From RUG13409 sp045546135 (GTDB lineage Bacteria; Bacillota; Clostridia; Peptostreptococcales; Anaerovoracaceae): DNA of 64,000 nucleotides. Numbering within the stretch: position 1 is the stretch's first letter; each line of letters begins with the position of its first letter. Below the pieces are notes generated by a model. It searched no databases and was not told the origin of the DNA. It saw nothing but the letters and a program-made list of their open reading frames with translations. The stretch spans positions 62,001 through 126,000 of the forward strand of contig JAZQCD010000023.1 in the NCBI GenBank assembly GCA_045546135.1, written 5' to 3'. This document shows, piece by piece, positions 53,837 through 62,601 of the stretch. The position numbers and the translations under genes were made by a program.

Positions 53837-54658
53837 ATGAACATCAACAAAACAGAAGACCTCGAACAATTAAAGCTTTCAGACGTGTTTGAAGCTATCG
53901 CATCGGAGAAGGATCCTGTCCCTGTATACAGGAACGGAGAAGCTCTCAAGCCGCATAAGTTCAGCGCTTTAGGCGAGATATCATATTCCGATTCAGTCAT
54001 CGTTCTAAATATAAATACAGAACTCAGGCGCAGGTTCATAGAAGAATATCCTGAATACGGCGTAGCCGTAGCAAAAGCCGGTGATACGGTATGCTTTGGA
54101 TCCTATCCTGTTGAAAAAGACGGTCCTAAAGAATCCATAGAATGGCTGGTCCTCGATAGAGACAGAAACAGCGTAAAACTTGTAAGCAAATATGCTCTTG
54201 ATTGCGTTGCATACAGCAATGAATATGCAAATATCACATGGGAAGAGTCAGACCTTAGAAAGTGGCTCAACACTGAGTTCGTAGACAATGCTTTCACAAA
54301 GGCTGAGAAGAGCATGATCCCCTATACTTCCGTAAAGGTAGACAAGGTAGACAATATCTATGCAAACCACGGAAACAATACTTCAGACAAAGTATTCCTT
54401 CTGAGCGCGACAGAAGCAAAACTCTACTTTGAGAGCGATATAGACCGTCAATGCAAAGCAACTCCTTATGCTGTTTCAAGAGGCGCTTATGTAAACGCAG
54501 AGAACGGTAACAGCTGGTATTGGCTCAGGACTCCGGGATGGGCTCCTATGGCATATTGCCAGACAGACGTCAAGGACAAGGGCGATATAAGCCTTGTGGG
54601 AGACAGCGTCGAGCACACAGATAACGGCGTAAGACCTGTCATCTGGGTATCTCTCTAA
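53837..54658 (+). CDS. DUF6273-domain protein
   Basis: A 273-residue soluble protein without signal peptide. Residues about 80-273 match the DUF6273 pattern: DTVCFGSYP, IEWLVLDRD, SDLRKWLNTEFVDNAF, WLRTPGW and GVRPVIWVSL. This lectin-like fold is common in Firmicutes but has no known activity. The N-terminal 75 residues are unassigned. Ribosome site AAGGAG. Control by CsoR-like operators suggests a role in copper or sulfide response. Confidence 0.8.
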   Translation: MNINKTEDLEQLKLSDVFEAIASEKDPVPVYRNGEALKPHKFSALGEISYSDSVIVLNINTELRRRFIEEYPEYGVAVAKAGDTVCFGSYPVEKDGPKESIEWLVLDRDRNSVKLVSKYALDCVAYSNEYANITWEESDLRKWLNTEFVDNAFTKAEKSMIPYTSVKVDKVDNIYANHGNNTSDKVFLLSATEAKLYFESDIDRQCKATPYAVSRGAYVNAENGNSWYWLRTPGWAPMAYCQTDVKDKGDISLVGDSVEHTDNGVRPVIWVSL

Positions 54659-54689
54659 CTTATAGTATCCTACACTCATTTCATATTAG

Positions 54690-54732
54690 CCTGCGGCAAG
54701 GATCAAAAAAGATCTGCAGCCGCAGGTTTTTT
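54690..54732 (+). terminator. Intrinsic terminator
   Basis: CCTGCGGC and GCCGCAGG pair with an inner GATC pairing, then TTTTTT. Confidence 0.92.
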
Positions 54733-54736
54733 GTAA

Positions 54737-54742
54737 TATAAT
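54737..54742 (+). promoter_or_regulatory. -10 box giving a candidate leaderless mRNA
   Basis: TATAAT ends 7 nt before the ATG at 54750, so transcription should begin at the start codon. There is no ribosome site. Confidence 0.5.
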
Positions 54743-54749
54743 CTTTCAT

Positions 54750-55247
54750 ATGAGTTTAGAGCAAGTAGAAAAACATAATAATGCTAAAAGGGTCATAAGC
54801 CTTCTTCTTACGCTTTTATGGATGGCGCTCATCTTTTATATGTCTTCGCAAACAGCAGACGATTCTTCTGACATGAGTTCGGGCATCACATACAAGCTGT
54901 GCTCACTCTTTGTGAAGGGTTTTAGAGATATGTCTATCGATGCCAAAGCAGCAATAGTAGAAGGCGCTCACAACTATGTAAGAAAGGCTGCGCACCTTAG
55001 TGAGTATACTGTCCTTGGGATACTTCTAAGTTCTTCTTTTGTGTCATTCTCAGTAAGGAGAGGATATATATTTGCGCCTCTTGTCGGGGTCTTATACGCT
55101 GCTACAGACGAGATACATCAGCTTTTTGTTCCCGGCAGATCAGGAGAAATAAGAGACGTATGCATAGACAGCATAGGCGTCATACTAGGAACTCTTCTCT
55201 TCCTTTTCTTCACAAGGATACGGTCTCGAAGAAAAATGAAAGCATAG
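54750..55247 (+). CDS. VanZ-like membrane protein
   Basis: A 165-residue protein with about four membrane helices and the VanZ-family motifs FYMSSQTA near 30, RKAAHLSEYTVLG near 76-88 and TDEIHQLFVPGRSGEIRDV near 115-133 (quoted in part: DEIHQLFVPGR). VanZ homologues affect teicoplanin resistance or cell-wall handling. No van operon is present. The start codon sits at the expected transcription start. Confidence 0.85.
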   Translation: MSLEQVEKHNNAKRVISLLLTLLWMALIFYMSSQTADDSSDMSSGITYKLCSLFVKGFRDMSIDAKAAIVEGAHNYVRKAAHLSEYTVLGILLSSSFVSFSVRRGYIFAPLVGVLYAATDEIHQLFVPGRSGEIRDVCIDSIGVILGTLLFLFFTRIRSRRKMKA

Positions 55248-55272
55248 GTCCTAAGAAAGGGGACCTTTTTTC

Positions 55273-55301
55273 TTGACAAAATATATTGTATCAAATATAA
55301 T
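55273..55301 (+). promoter_or_regulatory. Peroxide-responsive promoter with operator
   Basis: TTGACA, a 17-bp spacer and TATAAT. TATATT-GTATCA-AATATA (55282-55299) is an inverted repeat between the boxes and overlapping the -10, suited to an OhrR/MarR dimer. Confidence 0.75.
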
Positions 55302-55339
55302 ATGAACAAATATATTTTGGATGATCAGGAGGTAGATCA

Positions 55340-55882
55340 ATGGGTTTTTATGATCTTAGCGTAACTGCTGCAGACGGCAGCGAAGTCAGCATGAAGGATT
55401 TTGAGGGAAAGGTAGTTCTCGTTGTCAATACTGCAACAGGCTGCGGCTTTACTCCTCAGTACAAAGATATTGAAGATATGTATGAAAAGTATCACGACCA
55501 GGGACTTGAGATCGTAGATGTTCCATGCAACCAGTTTGCAGGTCAGACACCGGGAACAGACGAAGAGATCCATGATTTTTGCACTCTTCACTACAATACA
55601 CAGTTCCCACAGATGAAAAAGTCTGATGTCAACGGAGAAACAGCTATTCCTCTTTTCAAGTATCTCAAGGAGCAAAAGGGTTTCGAAGGATTTGGCAAAG
55701 GCGTCAAGGCTATGGCAATGAGCGCAATGCTTTCAAAGATAGACAAGGATTACAAGAACAATCCTGAGATCAAATGGAACTTCACAAAATTCGTCGTAGA
55801 CAGAAACGGCAATGTAGTAGCCCGCTTTGAGCCGACAGCGGACATGGATGATGTTGCAAAGTGCGTAGCATCTTTGATATAA
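55340..55882 (+). CDS. Glutathione peroxidase-family protein
   Basis: A 180-residue thiol peroxidase. The catalytic cysteine is in NTATGCGFTPQY near residue 36 (ordinary TGC, not selenocysteine), with the conserved VPCNQFAGQ near 72 and a KWNFTKFVVDRNG stretch. In bacteria such enzymes usually use thioredoxin to reduce organic peroxides. The following gene encodes an OhrR-type sensor, so the operon is likely a peroxide response. Confidence 0.92.
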   Translation: MGFYDLSVTAADGSEVSMKDFEGKVVLVVNTATGCGFTPQYKDIEDMYEKYHDQGLEIVDVPCNQFAGQTPGTDEEIHDFCTLHYNTQFPQMKKSDVNGETAIPLFKYLKEQKGFEGFGKGVKAMAMSAMLSKIDKDYKNNPEIKWNFTKFVVDRNGNVVARFEPTADMDDVAKCVASLI

Positions 55883-55892
55883 TTAACATATT

Positions 55893-56330
55893 ATGAGTCA
55901 ACCATACGAACAACTAAAACTAAAGAATCAGCTTTGCTTTCCTCTCTATGCATGCGCAAGGAAGATAGTAAACGCCTATACTCCTTTCCTTAAACCTTTG
56001 GGACTTACATATACCCAATATCTTGTATTCATGGTCCTTTGGGAAAAAGAGGAGATAACTGTAGGCGAACTCGGAAAATGCTTAGATCTTGATGCGGGCA
56101 CTTTAAGTCCGCTTCTCAAAAAACTTGAACAGGCAGCTTATGTCACGAGAAAGAGATCTGAAATTGACGAAAGAGTCACTATCATAGGCCTGACAAAGAA
56201 GGGCGAAGATCTCAAAGAGGAATGCAAGGAAATACCTTTTAAGGTAGCTCCCGTACTGGGCGAACTCGACAGCGAAGAATCAGCGCAGCTTTATGCTGTA
56301 CTTCACAAAATTTTAGGATCGGAGAAGTGA
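55893..56330 (+). CDS. OhrR-type MarR regulator
   Basis: A 145-residue winged-helix regulator. The peroxide-sensing cysteine is in NQLCFPLYACARK near residue 15, the typical OhrR position. The recognition region is LDLDAGTLSPLLKKLE. It is encoded 10 nt after the peroxidase and likely represses both genes through the operator at 55282-55299. Confidence 0.88.
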   Translation: MSQPYEQLKLKNQLCFPLYACARKIVNAYTPFLKPLGLTYTQYLVFMVLWEKEEITVGELGKCLDLDAGTLSPLLKKLEQAAYVTRKRSEIDERVTIIGLTKKGEDLKEECKEIPFKVAPVLGELDSEESAQLYAVLHKILGSEK

Positions 56331-56335
56331 ACAAA

Positions 56336-57472
56336 ATGGCAGAACAGATCAAAGAAACTGCCGCTTCGAGAGACAAACAGATCGTAAGGGTCAGCATAGT
56401 AGGCATATTGGCCAATGCTATGCTGGCCTCTTTTAAAGCAGTTGTAGGTATTTTAAGCAACTCTATAGCGATCGTTCTCGATGCAGTAAACAACATTTCA
56501 GATGCAGCCAGTTCCGTTATAACCATAATCGGGACAAAACTTGCAGGAAAAGAACCTGACAAGAAACATCCTTTTGGATACGGGCGTATAGAATATATCA
56601 GCGCTCTTCTTATTTCAGGTCTTGTGCTTTATGCAGGCATCACATCCTTTGTTGAATCAGTCAAAAAGATACTCACGCCTGAAGAATCGGATTACTCTAT
56701 TGCAAGCCTTGTGATCTTAGGCGCAGCAGTACTGGTAAAGGTGTTCCTCGGGCTCTATGTAAAGAAGAACGGAGAAAAACTCAATTCTGATTCTCTTGTC
56801 AACTCCGGAAAAGATGCCCTCATGGATTCTCTCATTTCGGCATCTACCCTTGTAGCAGCTCTTGTGAGGGTCCTTTTCGGCTATTCCATAGAGGCATGGC
56901 TTGGCGCTGTCATCTCCATCGTTATCATAAAATCGGGCATTGAGATGCTCTCTGAGACTCTTTCTCACATACTTGGAGAACCAAGCGATGTAAAGCTCAT
57001 CAATGAAGTAAAAAAGACTGTAAGGAGTTTTCCTGAAGTACGAGGCGCATTTGACCTTGTTCTTCATGACTATGGTCCCGATACATACAATGGCTCCGTG
57101 CATATCGAAGTAGAGGATACTCTTCCTGTTGAAAGACTTGATGACCTTAATAGAAAGATCATGCAAAAGGTCCTTGAAGAACATAACGTGCTCCTCTCTG
57201 CCATTGGCGTATATTCAGTCAACACAAAGGATGATGAAGTCATAGCCTTAAGAAAAGAGATAAGCAATCTTGTCCTTTCCCACGAACATGTAAAACAGAT
57301 ACACGGTTTCTATTATGACAAGAAGAACAAATATGTCAGATTCGATATAGTCATCAGTTTCTCAGCTCCGAGCAGGATAGAAGTCTTTAAGACTATAAAA
57401 GCTCAGCTCAAGGAAAAGTATCCTGAAATGACCTTTGTCCTTGCAATGGATATGGATTACGGTGAACTCTAA
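56336..57472 (+). CDS. Cation diffusion facilitator (CDF) transporter
   Basis: A 378-residue metal/proton antiporter with six helices. The zinc-type site residues lie in VLDAVNNISDAAS (near 50) and SGKDALMDSLIS. HPFGYGRIEY is a family hallmark. The C-terminal cytoplasmic domain is longer than usual (about 280-378). The start at 56336 uses GGAG in the 3' end of ohrR; a GTG at 56327 is also possible. It likely exports Zn, Fe or Mn. Confidence 0.92.
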   Translation: MAEQIKETAASRDKQIVRVSIVGILANAMLASFKAVVGILSNSIAIVLDAVNNISDAASSVITIIGTKLAGKEPDKKHPFGYGRIEYISALLISGLVLYAGITSFVESVKKILTPEESDYSIASLVILGAAVLVKVFLGLYVKKNGEKLNSDSLVNSGKDALMDSLISASTLVAALVRVLFGYSIEAWLGAVISIVIIKSGIEMLSETLSHILGEPSDVKLINEVKKTVRSFPEVRGAFDLVLHDYGPDTYNGSVHIEVEDTLPVERLDDLNRKIMQKVLEEHNVLLSAIGVYSVNTKDDEVIALRKEISNLVLSHEHVKQIHGFYYDKKNKYVRFDIVISFSAPSRIEVFKTIKAQLKEKYPEMTFVLAMDMDYGEL

Positions 57473-57537
57473 AAGACGCATAAATCAAGCTCATAGAGGA
57501 TTAGCAAATATCTTTATTAAAAATAGGGCATATCTAC

Positions 57538-57569
57538 AAAGCCGCAGGTGTGTAATCTGCGGCTTTTTT
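57538..57569 (+). terminator. Intrinsic terminator
   Basis: AAAGCCGCAG and CTGCGGCTTT pair, then TTT. Ends the peroxidase/CDF unit. Confidence 0.92.
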
Positions 57570-57579
57570 GTGATAAAAT
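57569..57579 (+). promoter_or_regulatory. Extended -10 promoter of addB
   Basis: TGTGA-TAAAAT ends 3 nt before ATG 57583 and 9 nt before ATG 57589, with no ribosome site, so the transcript is probably leaderless. Confidence 0.5.
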
Positions 57580-57588
57580 CTAATGGTT

Positions 57589-60500
57589 ATGTCAGTGATA
57601 TTATGTTCATCCTGCGAAGAACAACTTCGCCGTGAGATGTACAAAAGAATAGAAGCTCAGCTCAATGATATAAGGCAGGGCAAAAGCGCTGCCGAAAGGG
57701 TCATACTCGTGGTTCCTGCGCAGTCTACTCTGCAGACTGAAGAGGAGGGTTTTCGGTACCTTGGAGGAAAAGGTTTTATAGACTTTGCGGTCATGTCCGG
57801 CGCAAGGCTAAGGTCCTATGTCTTAAGTGAGACCGGATCTCCTGACAAGACGGCCGTCAATACCATAGGAAGAAAGATGCTCCTAAGGAGGATAGCATCA
57901 AAGAGAAGACCTGAACTCTCATCCTTTGGCAATGTTTGCGAAAGGCCGGGTTTCTTGGACCTTGCCGGCGACATGATAGTCCAGCTCAAGCAAAACGAGA
58001 TAGATCCTTCAGAACTTGCCCGCATTGCAGAGATGAAGACTCTTACGCCGATTCTTGCCGAAAAACTTTCTGATATGCAGCTCATATATGCAGATTATGA
58101 AATGTTCATGGCAGGCAAATATACGGATTCTGAGGACCTTCTTAAATACACTGAATCAAAACTGAAAGAAAGCGAATATATAAAAAGTTCTATCATCTGG
58201 TATTACGACTTTTATTCCTTTACAAAGAGAGAGTACTCTTTCTTAAAAGAACTAAGCTCCTGCGCAGCAGATTTCAATGCCGCAATGCTTGCAGGTGACA
58301 AGAGGTATGTTTGCGGAGAAAGGACTGCTGCAAGGCTCTCATCTGAACTTGGGATCAAAAGACAGGTCTTAAGGGATGAGGAAGAAAAAGAACATGATAT
58401 AAGGGTCATAAAATGCGCTTCTCCCTATTCTCAAAGCAGGACCATAGCTGCTGATATTCTGTCAAAGGTCAGAGATGAAAAGATAAGCTACAAAGATGTA
58501 ATAGTCCTTACCCAGGATATGGAGGGCATGGGTGAAAACCTGAAAAGAGTTTTTACTTCCTTTGGCATCCCTGTATTCATAGATGAAAAAAGGAGCATGC
58601 AGCATTCCGCTGCAGCAGGAATAGTATCATCCGGTCTTGATGCTGCAGTGTCAGGATTCAAAAGGCAGCATGTGCTTGCCTTTTTAAAGAGCGGAATACT
58701 CGGTACAAAGCCTGATGATATATCTCTTTTTGAAAACTACGTAAGGCAGTACAAGGTCTTTGACAAAGCTTTCTTAAAACCCTTCAAATACGGAAGAGAT
58801 AAGCTCGGTCAAGAGCGCTTCGAAACTGTCGAAAGCATAAGAGCGAGTATAGAAAAGACCCTTCTTCCTTTTAAAGAGGATCTTAATAAAGCAAGTACAG
58901 CAGAAGAAAAGACAAGAGTCCTTTACGATTTCCTTACGGAAGACATATCTTTGCCTTCGTACCTCGAAATGCGCGGCAAGGAACTGGAAGAAGACGGCTT
59001 CCTTGATGCTTCACAGGAACTTTCGCAAAGCTTTGCTGTCATAGTGGACATTATGGACCAGATCGTAGAGCTCTTTGGAGATGAAAAGATAGACGGAAAC
59101 GATTACGCAAATATGCTCACATCCTGCTTTGAGGATATCAAGGTTGGAGTACTTCCTCAAGCTGAAGGAAAGGTGCGCATAGGTACGGTCACAAGGTCAA
59201 GCTTTTCTGACGTGCACACTCTGTATATAGCAGGTTTCAACGACGGTATGATCCCTTCAGATCCTGCAGGAGAAAATATCCTTACAGACAGCGAAATAGA
59301 GTTCCTTGCAGATGCAGGCATAATGGCATCAAAAACTTCTGACACTCTTTCTTTAGAAGAAGAATACCAAATAGAAAGAGCGCTTAACACAGATACAAGG
59401 GAAACAGTCATTTGCTGCAGTCTTTCAGACCTTGACGGAAATGCAATGAGGCCTTCGCCTCTTCTTTCAGATCTTCCTGTGAGAAGGTTCAAACTGAAAG
59501 AAGAAAAAGACTTAGATGAGGATAAAAAGCTCCTTGGATACATACAAAACAAAGAAACTGTATTCGCAAAAATGCCTCAGCTCATAAAGACTCTTTCAAG
59601 AGGAGAAGATATACCTGAAGCATGGAAAGCTGCTTATGACATAGTCAAAGACGATCCTAAGTCAAAAGTGCTGTCAGAAGCTGTATTCTTTGCTCCTGTG
59701 GGCGGCAAGATAGCGCCTGAGATCTCAAATGAACTTTTCAAAAGAGGCGGAGATGATCACTACAGTCCGACGCAGCTTGAAGTCTATTCTTCGTGTCCTT
59801 TTAAACACTTTGTAAGCAGAGGCCTTGCGCCCGAAGAACTCGATGTATTCGACGTAGGCAGCAGAGAAGCAGGAAATATCTATCACCTGGTTCTTCTTCA
59901 GCTTTCTCAGATGCTTACAGACGAATGCAAAGAAAAGGGCATAGATATGACAGATCCTATGTCTCCCTGGATGACTATGAATGAAGATGAAGTATCTTCA
60001 ATCATAGAAGAGATACTTGAAAAGAACAAAGATGTGTTCATGGACGGCGTCATGAGCTTTGATGAGAGCTCAGAATACAGGGTCTCCCGTATAAAGAGCG
60101 TTTGCATGGTCTTTGCAAAATACATGATAGAGCAGGTCCGAAAAGGGAAGATCTCTGCAATGTATTTCGAGACTCCTTTTGGAAGCGGAAAGACTTTTCC
60201 TGCAGTAAGAGTTCCCACACCCTTTGGTGATGCCATAATAGAAGGGCAGATAGACAGAGTGGATATCCTGGGCTCAGGAGACGGCAGATATGTAAAGATC
60301 ATAGACTATAAATCAGGAGACAAGTCCTTTGACAGAAAGAAGGTCGAAGAGGGCATAGACCTTCAGCTCATGATATATCTTGAAGGAGTCCTTGGATCTG
60401 ATAATGCTTTGATGCCGGGAGGAGTATTTTACTACGCAGTAAAGGACCATGAAAAGGAGAGAGACTATTCTGTGGTCATAGCAGATGAGATATCAAAGGA

Positions 60501-60846
60501 TATCTCAGAAAAGATAGCAAAGGAATTCGCTCTTGACGGCATAGTCGTAAAGGAACCTGCCGTGCTTACTGCCATGGATACTGAGATCGTCAGCGAAGAT
60601 ACTACAAAGACTTCCGTGTTCAATGACAGACACAGAGCAAGGACGGAAGAAGGAAAGGCTTTGATCTCCAAAGAGGATATGGAAAAACTCAGGATAGATT
60701 TCAAAAATGCTCTTACTAAGATATGCGAAGGTCTTAGGAGCGGAGATATTTCCATCGATCCTAAATATTATAAAAATGAAAATATAGGCTGCAAATATTG
60801 TGGTTTTTCAGCTGTATGTCTCCGGGATTTGAAATACGGAGTATGA
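57589..60846 (+). CDS. addB: ATP-dependent nuclease subunit AddB
   Basis: A roughly 1085-residue protein of AddB type. The N-terminal helicase-like part (VPAQSTLQTEEEGF near 45) lacks the active Walker A of AddA. The C-terminal RecB-type nuclease carries IIDYKSGDKSF and QLMIYL. The [4Fe-4S] cysteines are at SCPFKHF (about 736) and the terminal CKYCGFSAVC. AddAB resects double-strand breaks to start recombination. AddA is not in the window. The start may be 57583 or 57589. Confidence 0.88.
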   Translation: MSVILCSSCEEQLRREMYKRIEAQLNDIRQGKSAAERVILVVPAQSTLQTEEEGFRYLGGKGFIDFAVMSGARLRSYVLSETGSPDKTAVNTIGRKMLLRRIASKRRPELSSFGNVCERPGFLDLAGDMIVQLKQNEIDPSELARIAEMKTLTPILAEKLSDMQLIYADYEMFMAGKYTDSEDLLKYTESKLKESEYIKSSIIWYYDFYSFTKREYSFLKELSSCAADFNAAMLAGDKRYVCGERTAARLSSELGIKRQVLRDEEEKEHDIRVIKCASPYSQSRTIAADILSKVRDEKISYKDVIVLTQDMEGMGENLKRVFTSFGIPVFIDEKRSMQHSAAAGIVSSGLDAAVSGFKRQHVLAFLKSGILGTKPDDISLFENYVRQYKVFDKAFLKPFKYGRDKLGQERFETVESIRASIEKTLLPFKEDLNKASTAEEKTRVLYDFLTEDISLPSYLEMRGKELEEDGFLDASQELSQSFAVIVDIMDQIVELFGDEKIDGNDYANMLTSCFEDIKVGVLPQAEGKVRIGTVTRSSFSDVHTLYIAGFNDGMIPSDPAGENILTDSEIEFLADAGIMASKTSDTLSLEEEYQIERALNTDTRETVICCSLSDLDGNAMRPSPLLSDLPVRRFKLKEEKDLDEDKKLLGYIQNKETVFAKMPQLIKTLSRGEDIPEAWKAAYDIVKDDPKSKVLSEAVFFAPVGGKIAPEISNELFKRGGDDHYSPTQLEVYSSCPFKHFVSRGLAPEELDVFDVGSREAGNIYHLVLLQLSQMLTDECKEKGIDMTDPMSPWMTMNEDEVSSIIEEILEKNKDVFMDGVMSFDESSEYRVSRIKSVCMVFAKYMIEQVRKGKISAMYFETPFGSGKTFPAVRVPTPFGDAIIEGQIDRVDILGSGDGRYVKIIDYKSGDKSFDRKKVEEGIDLQLMIYLEGVLGSDNALMPGGVFYYAVKDHEKERDYSVVIADEISKDISEKIAKEFALDGIVVKEPAVLTAMDTEIVSEDTTKTSVFNDRHRARTEEGKALISKEDMEKLRIDFKNALTKICEGLRSGDISIDPKYYKNENIGCKYCGFSAVCLRDLKYGV

Positions 60847-60945
60847 AAAAATTTACTTTCGACAAGTGAGGTCAAAAAATACTGGTTTTTAGAGAAAGTC
60901 ACAATGAGAAGGTCCCAATTTGTAAAAGGTTACAAAAAAAGGGTG

Positions 60946-60973
60946 TTCACATATGCTTTCTCTGTGCTATAAT
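60946..60973 (+). promoter_or_regulatory. Promoter of the corrinoid methyl-transfer operon
   Basis: TTCACA, a 16-bp spacer and TATAAT with the extended -10 TGTGC. A leader of about 48 nt follows. No cobalamin riboswitch is seen. Confidence 0.72.
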
Positions 60974-61027
60974 AATCGTGTGATCACCAAGCCAATGGCG
61001 ATCGCTTACTGTACAGGAGGTATTTAA

Positions 61028-61843
61028 ATGATAATTATTGGCGAAAAAATCAATGGTGCTATTCCATCCATCAAACAGGCTATCGCAGACCGTGATGCTG
61101 AACTGATCAAACAGCGTACGATCGCACAGACAGAAGCCGGCGCTCATTTCCTTGATTGCGCTCCTTCAGTTGCACCTGAACTGGAATACGATGCTATGGT
61201 ATGGCTCCTCGGTATCATGCAGGACGCATCAGATCTTCCGATCTGTATCGACAGCCCAAATCCTGAACTCCTCAAGAGAGTACTTGATGAAGGTCTTGTA
61301 AGAAAGCCCGGTATGATAAACTCCGTCAACATGGAAAAGGACGGACTTAAGTGCGATATGCTCTTCCCATACGCTGCAGGAAATGAATGGAATGTTGTTG
61401 GACTTACATGCGACAACGACGGAATTCCATACGATTCCCAGAAGAAGATCGATATCGCAAAGCAGATGATCGACAAGGCAGTTCACTACGGAGTAGATCT
61501 TAAGAACTTCCACATCGATCCATGCGTCATGGCACTTTCCACAATGTCGAGCGCTATGAGAGATTTCGAGACATGCATCCAGGGCATTCATGATTATGCA
61601 CCGGAAGTAAAGGTTACAGGAGCTATCTCCAACATCTCTTTCGATATGCCGGCTAGAAAGTTTGTTAACTCAAACTGCATGGCATATGCAATCAAAGCAG
61701 GACTTGATTCCGCTATCATGGATCCATGCAATGCAGAAATGATGGGTACCATCTATGCTTGCGAAGCACTCTGCGAAATGGACAAGAGCGGCAGAAAGTA
61801 TAACCGTGCATACCGTCAGGGTAAGTTCGGTCAGAAGAAATAG
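61028..61843 (+). CDS. Methyltetrahydrofolate:corrinoid methyltransferase
   Basis: A 271-residue protein with a pterin-binding TIM-barrel fold (AcsE/MtrH/MT2 type). Visible motifs are IIIGEKINGAIPS at the start, AHFLDCAPS near 40, DLPICIDSPNP near 68 and GLTCDNDG near 125. It should move a methyl group between the corrinoid protein encoded next and tetrahydrofolate. The gene uses more C-ending codons than its neighbours, suggesting strong expression. Substrate-side enzyme (MT1) is not adjacent; a UroD-family candidate is at 43.7 kb. Confidence 0.88.
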   Translation: MIIIGEKINGAIPSIKQAIADRDAELIKQRTIAQTEAGAHFLDCAPSVAPELEYDAMVWLLGIMQDASDLPICIDSPNPELLKRVLDEGLVRKPGMINSVNMEKDGLKCDMLFPYAAGNEWNVVGLTCDNDGIPYDSQKKIDIAKQMIDKAVHYGVDLKNFHIDPCVMALSTMSSAMRDFETCIQGIHDYAPEVKVTGAISNISFDMPARKFVNSNCMAYAIKAGLDSAIMDPCNAEMMGTIYACEALCEMDKSGRKYNRAYRQGKFGQKK

Positions 61844-61888
61844 GTTATTACTAGTTCCAAGTAGTGTTAAATAGAGAAAGGAATTATT

Positions 61889-62524
61889 ATGGTAGATTTT
61901 GAAAAATTAGCAGAAGCTATGGGCGACCTCGACGAGGACGCAATGGTTGCAGACCTTGAGCAGGTCATGGCAGAAGGCGGCGCAGACGCTGCAAAGGCAA
62001 TGGAAGCATGCCAGAAGGGTATGGACATTGTTGGTAACAGATTCGAAGAGGGTGAGTACTTCGTAGGCGACCTTATTTACGCTGGCGAACTCATGACACA
62101 GGCTGTTGACATTCTTAAGGATGCTCTCGTATCCGGCGGAAACAATGGTCCTGCAACAAAGATGATCCTTTGCACAGTAAAGGACGACCTCCACGACATC
62201 GGTAAGAACATCGTTCGTTCCATGCTCGAAGCAAACGGATTCGAAGTTCTTGACCTCGGAATCGACTGCCCGAAGGAAAAGGTTGTTGAGACATGCAAAG
62301 CAGAGAACATCAAGATCGTTGCACTCTCCGGCGTTCTTACACTTGCTATCGACTCCATGAAGGATACAATCGATGCTCTTAAGGCAGCTGGCCTCAATGA
62401 CGTTAAGGTCATCATCGGTGGAGCACCAGTATCTGAGTCCGCAAAGGAAGTTACCGGAGCTGACGAGTGGGCATACTCCCCACAGAAGACAGTTCAGGTT
62501 TGCAAAGAGTGGGCTGCTCTCTAA
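61889..62524 (+). CDS. Corrinoid-binding methyl-transfer protein
   Basis: A 211-residue methyltransferase corrinoid protein (MtaC/MttC/MtgC-like). The N-terminal helical cap domain (1 to about 85) is followed by the cobalamin Rossmann domain with the cobalt-ligand motif DLHDIGKNIV near 105 and VIIGGAPVS near 180. It carries methyl groups between an MT1 and the MT2 encoded just upstream (45 nt away). Ribosome site AAAGGA. No activator (RACo-type) gene is in the window. Confidence 0.93.
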   Translation: MVDFEKLAEAMGDLDEDAMVADLEQVMAEGGADAAKAMEACQKGMDIVGNRFEEGEYFVGDLIYAGELMTQAVDILKDALVSGGNNGPATKMILCTVKDDLHDIGKNIVRSMLEANGFEVLDLGIDCPKEKVVETCKAENIKIVALSGVLTLAIDSMKDTIDALKAAGLNDVKVIIGGAPVSESAKEVTGADEWAYSPQKTVQVCKEWAAL

Positions 62525-62552
62525 TTTAAGAGATCGATTACTAAAAACAAAA

Positions 62553-62577
62553 ACAGGTCTTCGGACCTGTTTTTTTT
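62553..62577 (+). terminator. Intrinsic terminator with TTCG loop
   Basis: ACAGGTC-TTCG-GACCTGT, then a T-run. Confidence 0.93.
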
Positions 62578-62601
62578 GTGCTTATCCATCCGTAAGCCTT
62601 G

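Noticed and set aside
55340..55882. Selenocysteine glutathione peroxidase
   Set aside because: The catalytic codon is an ordinary cysteine TGC and no SECIS element is needed.
60847..61027. Cobalamin riboswitch before the corrinoid operon
   Set aside because: No B12-box or long structured leader is visible; the leader after the promoter is only about 48 nt.
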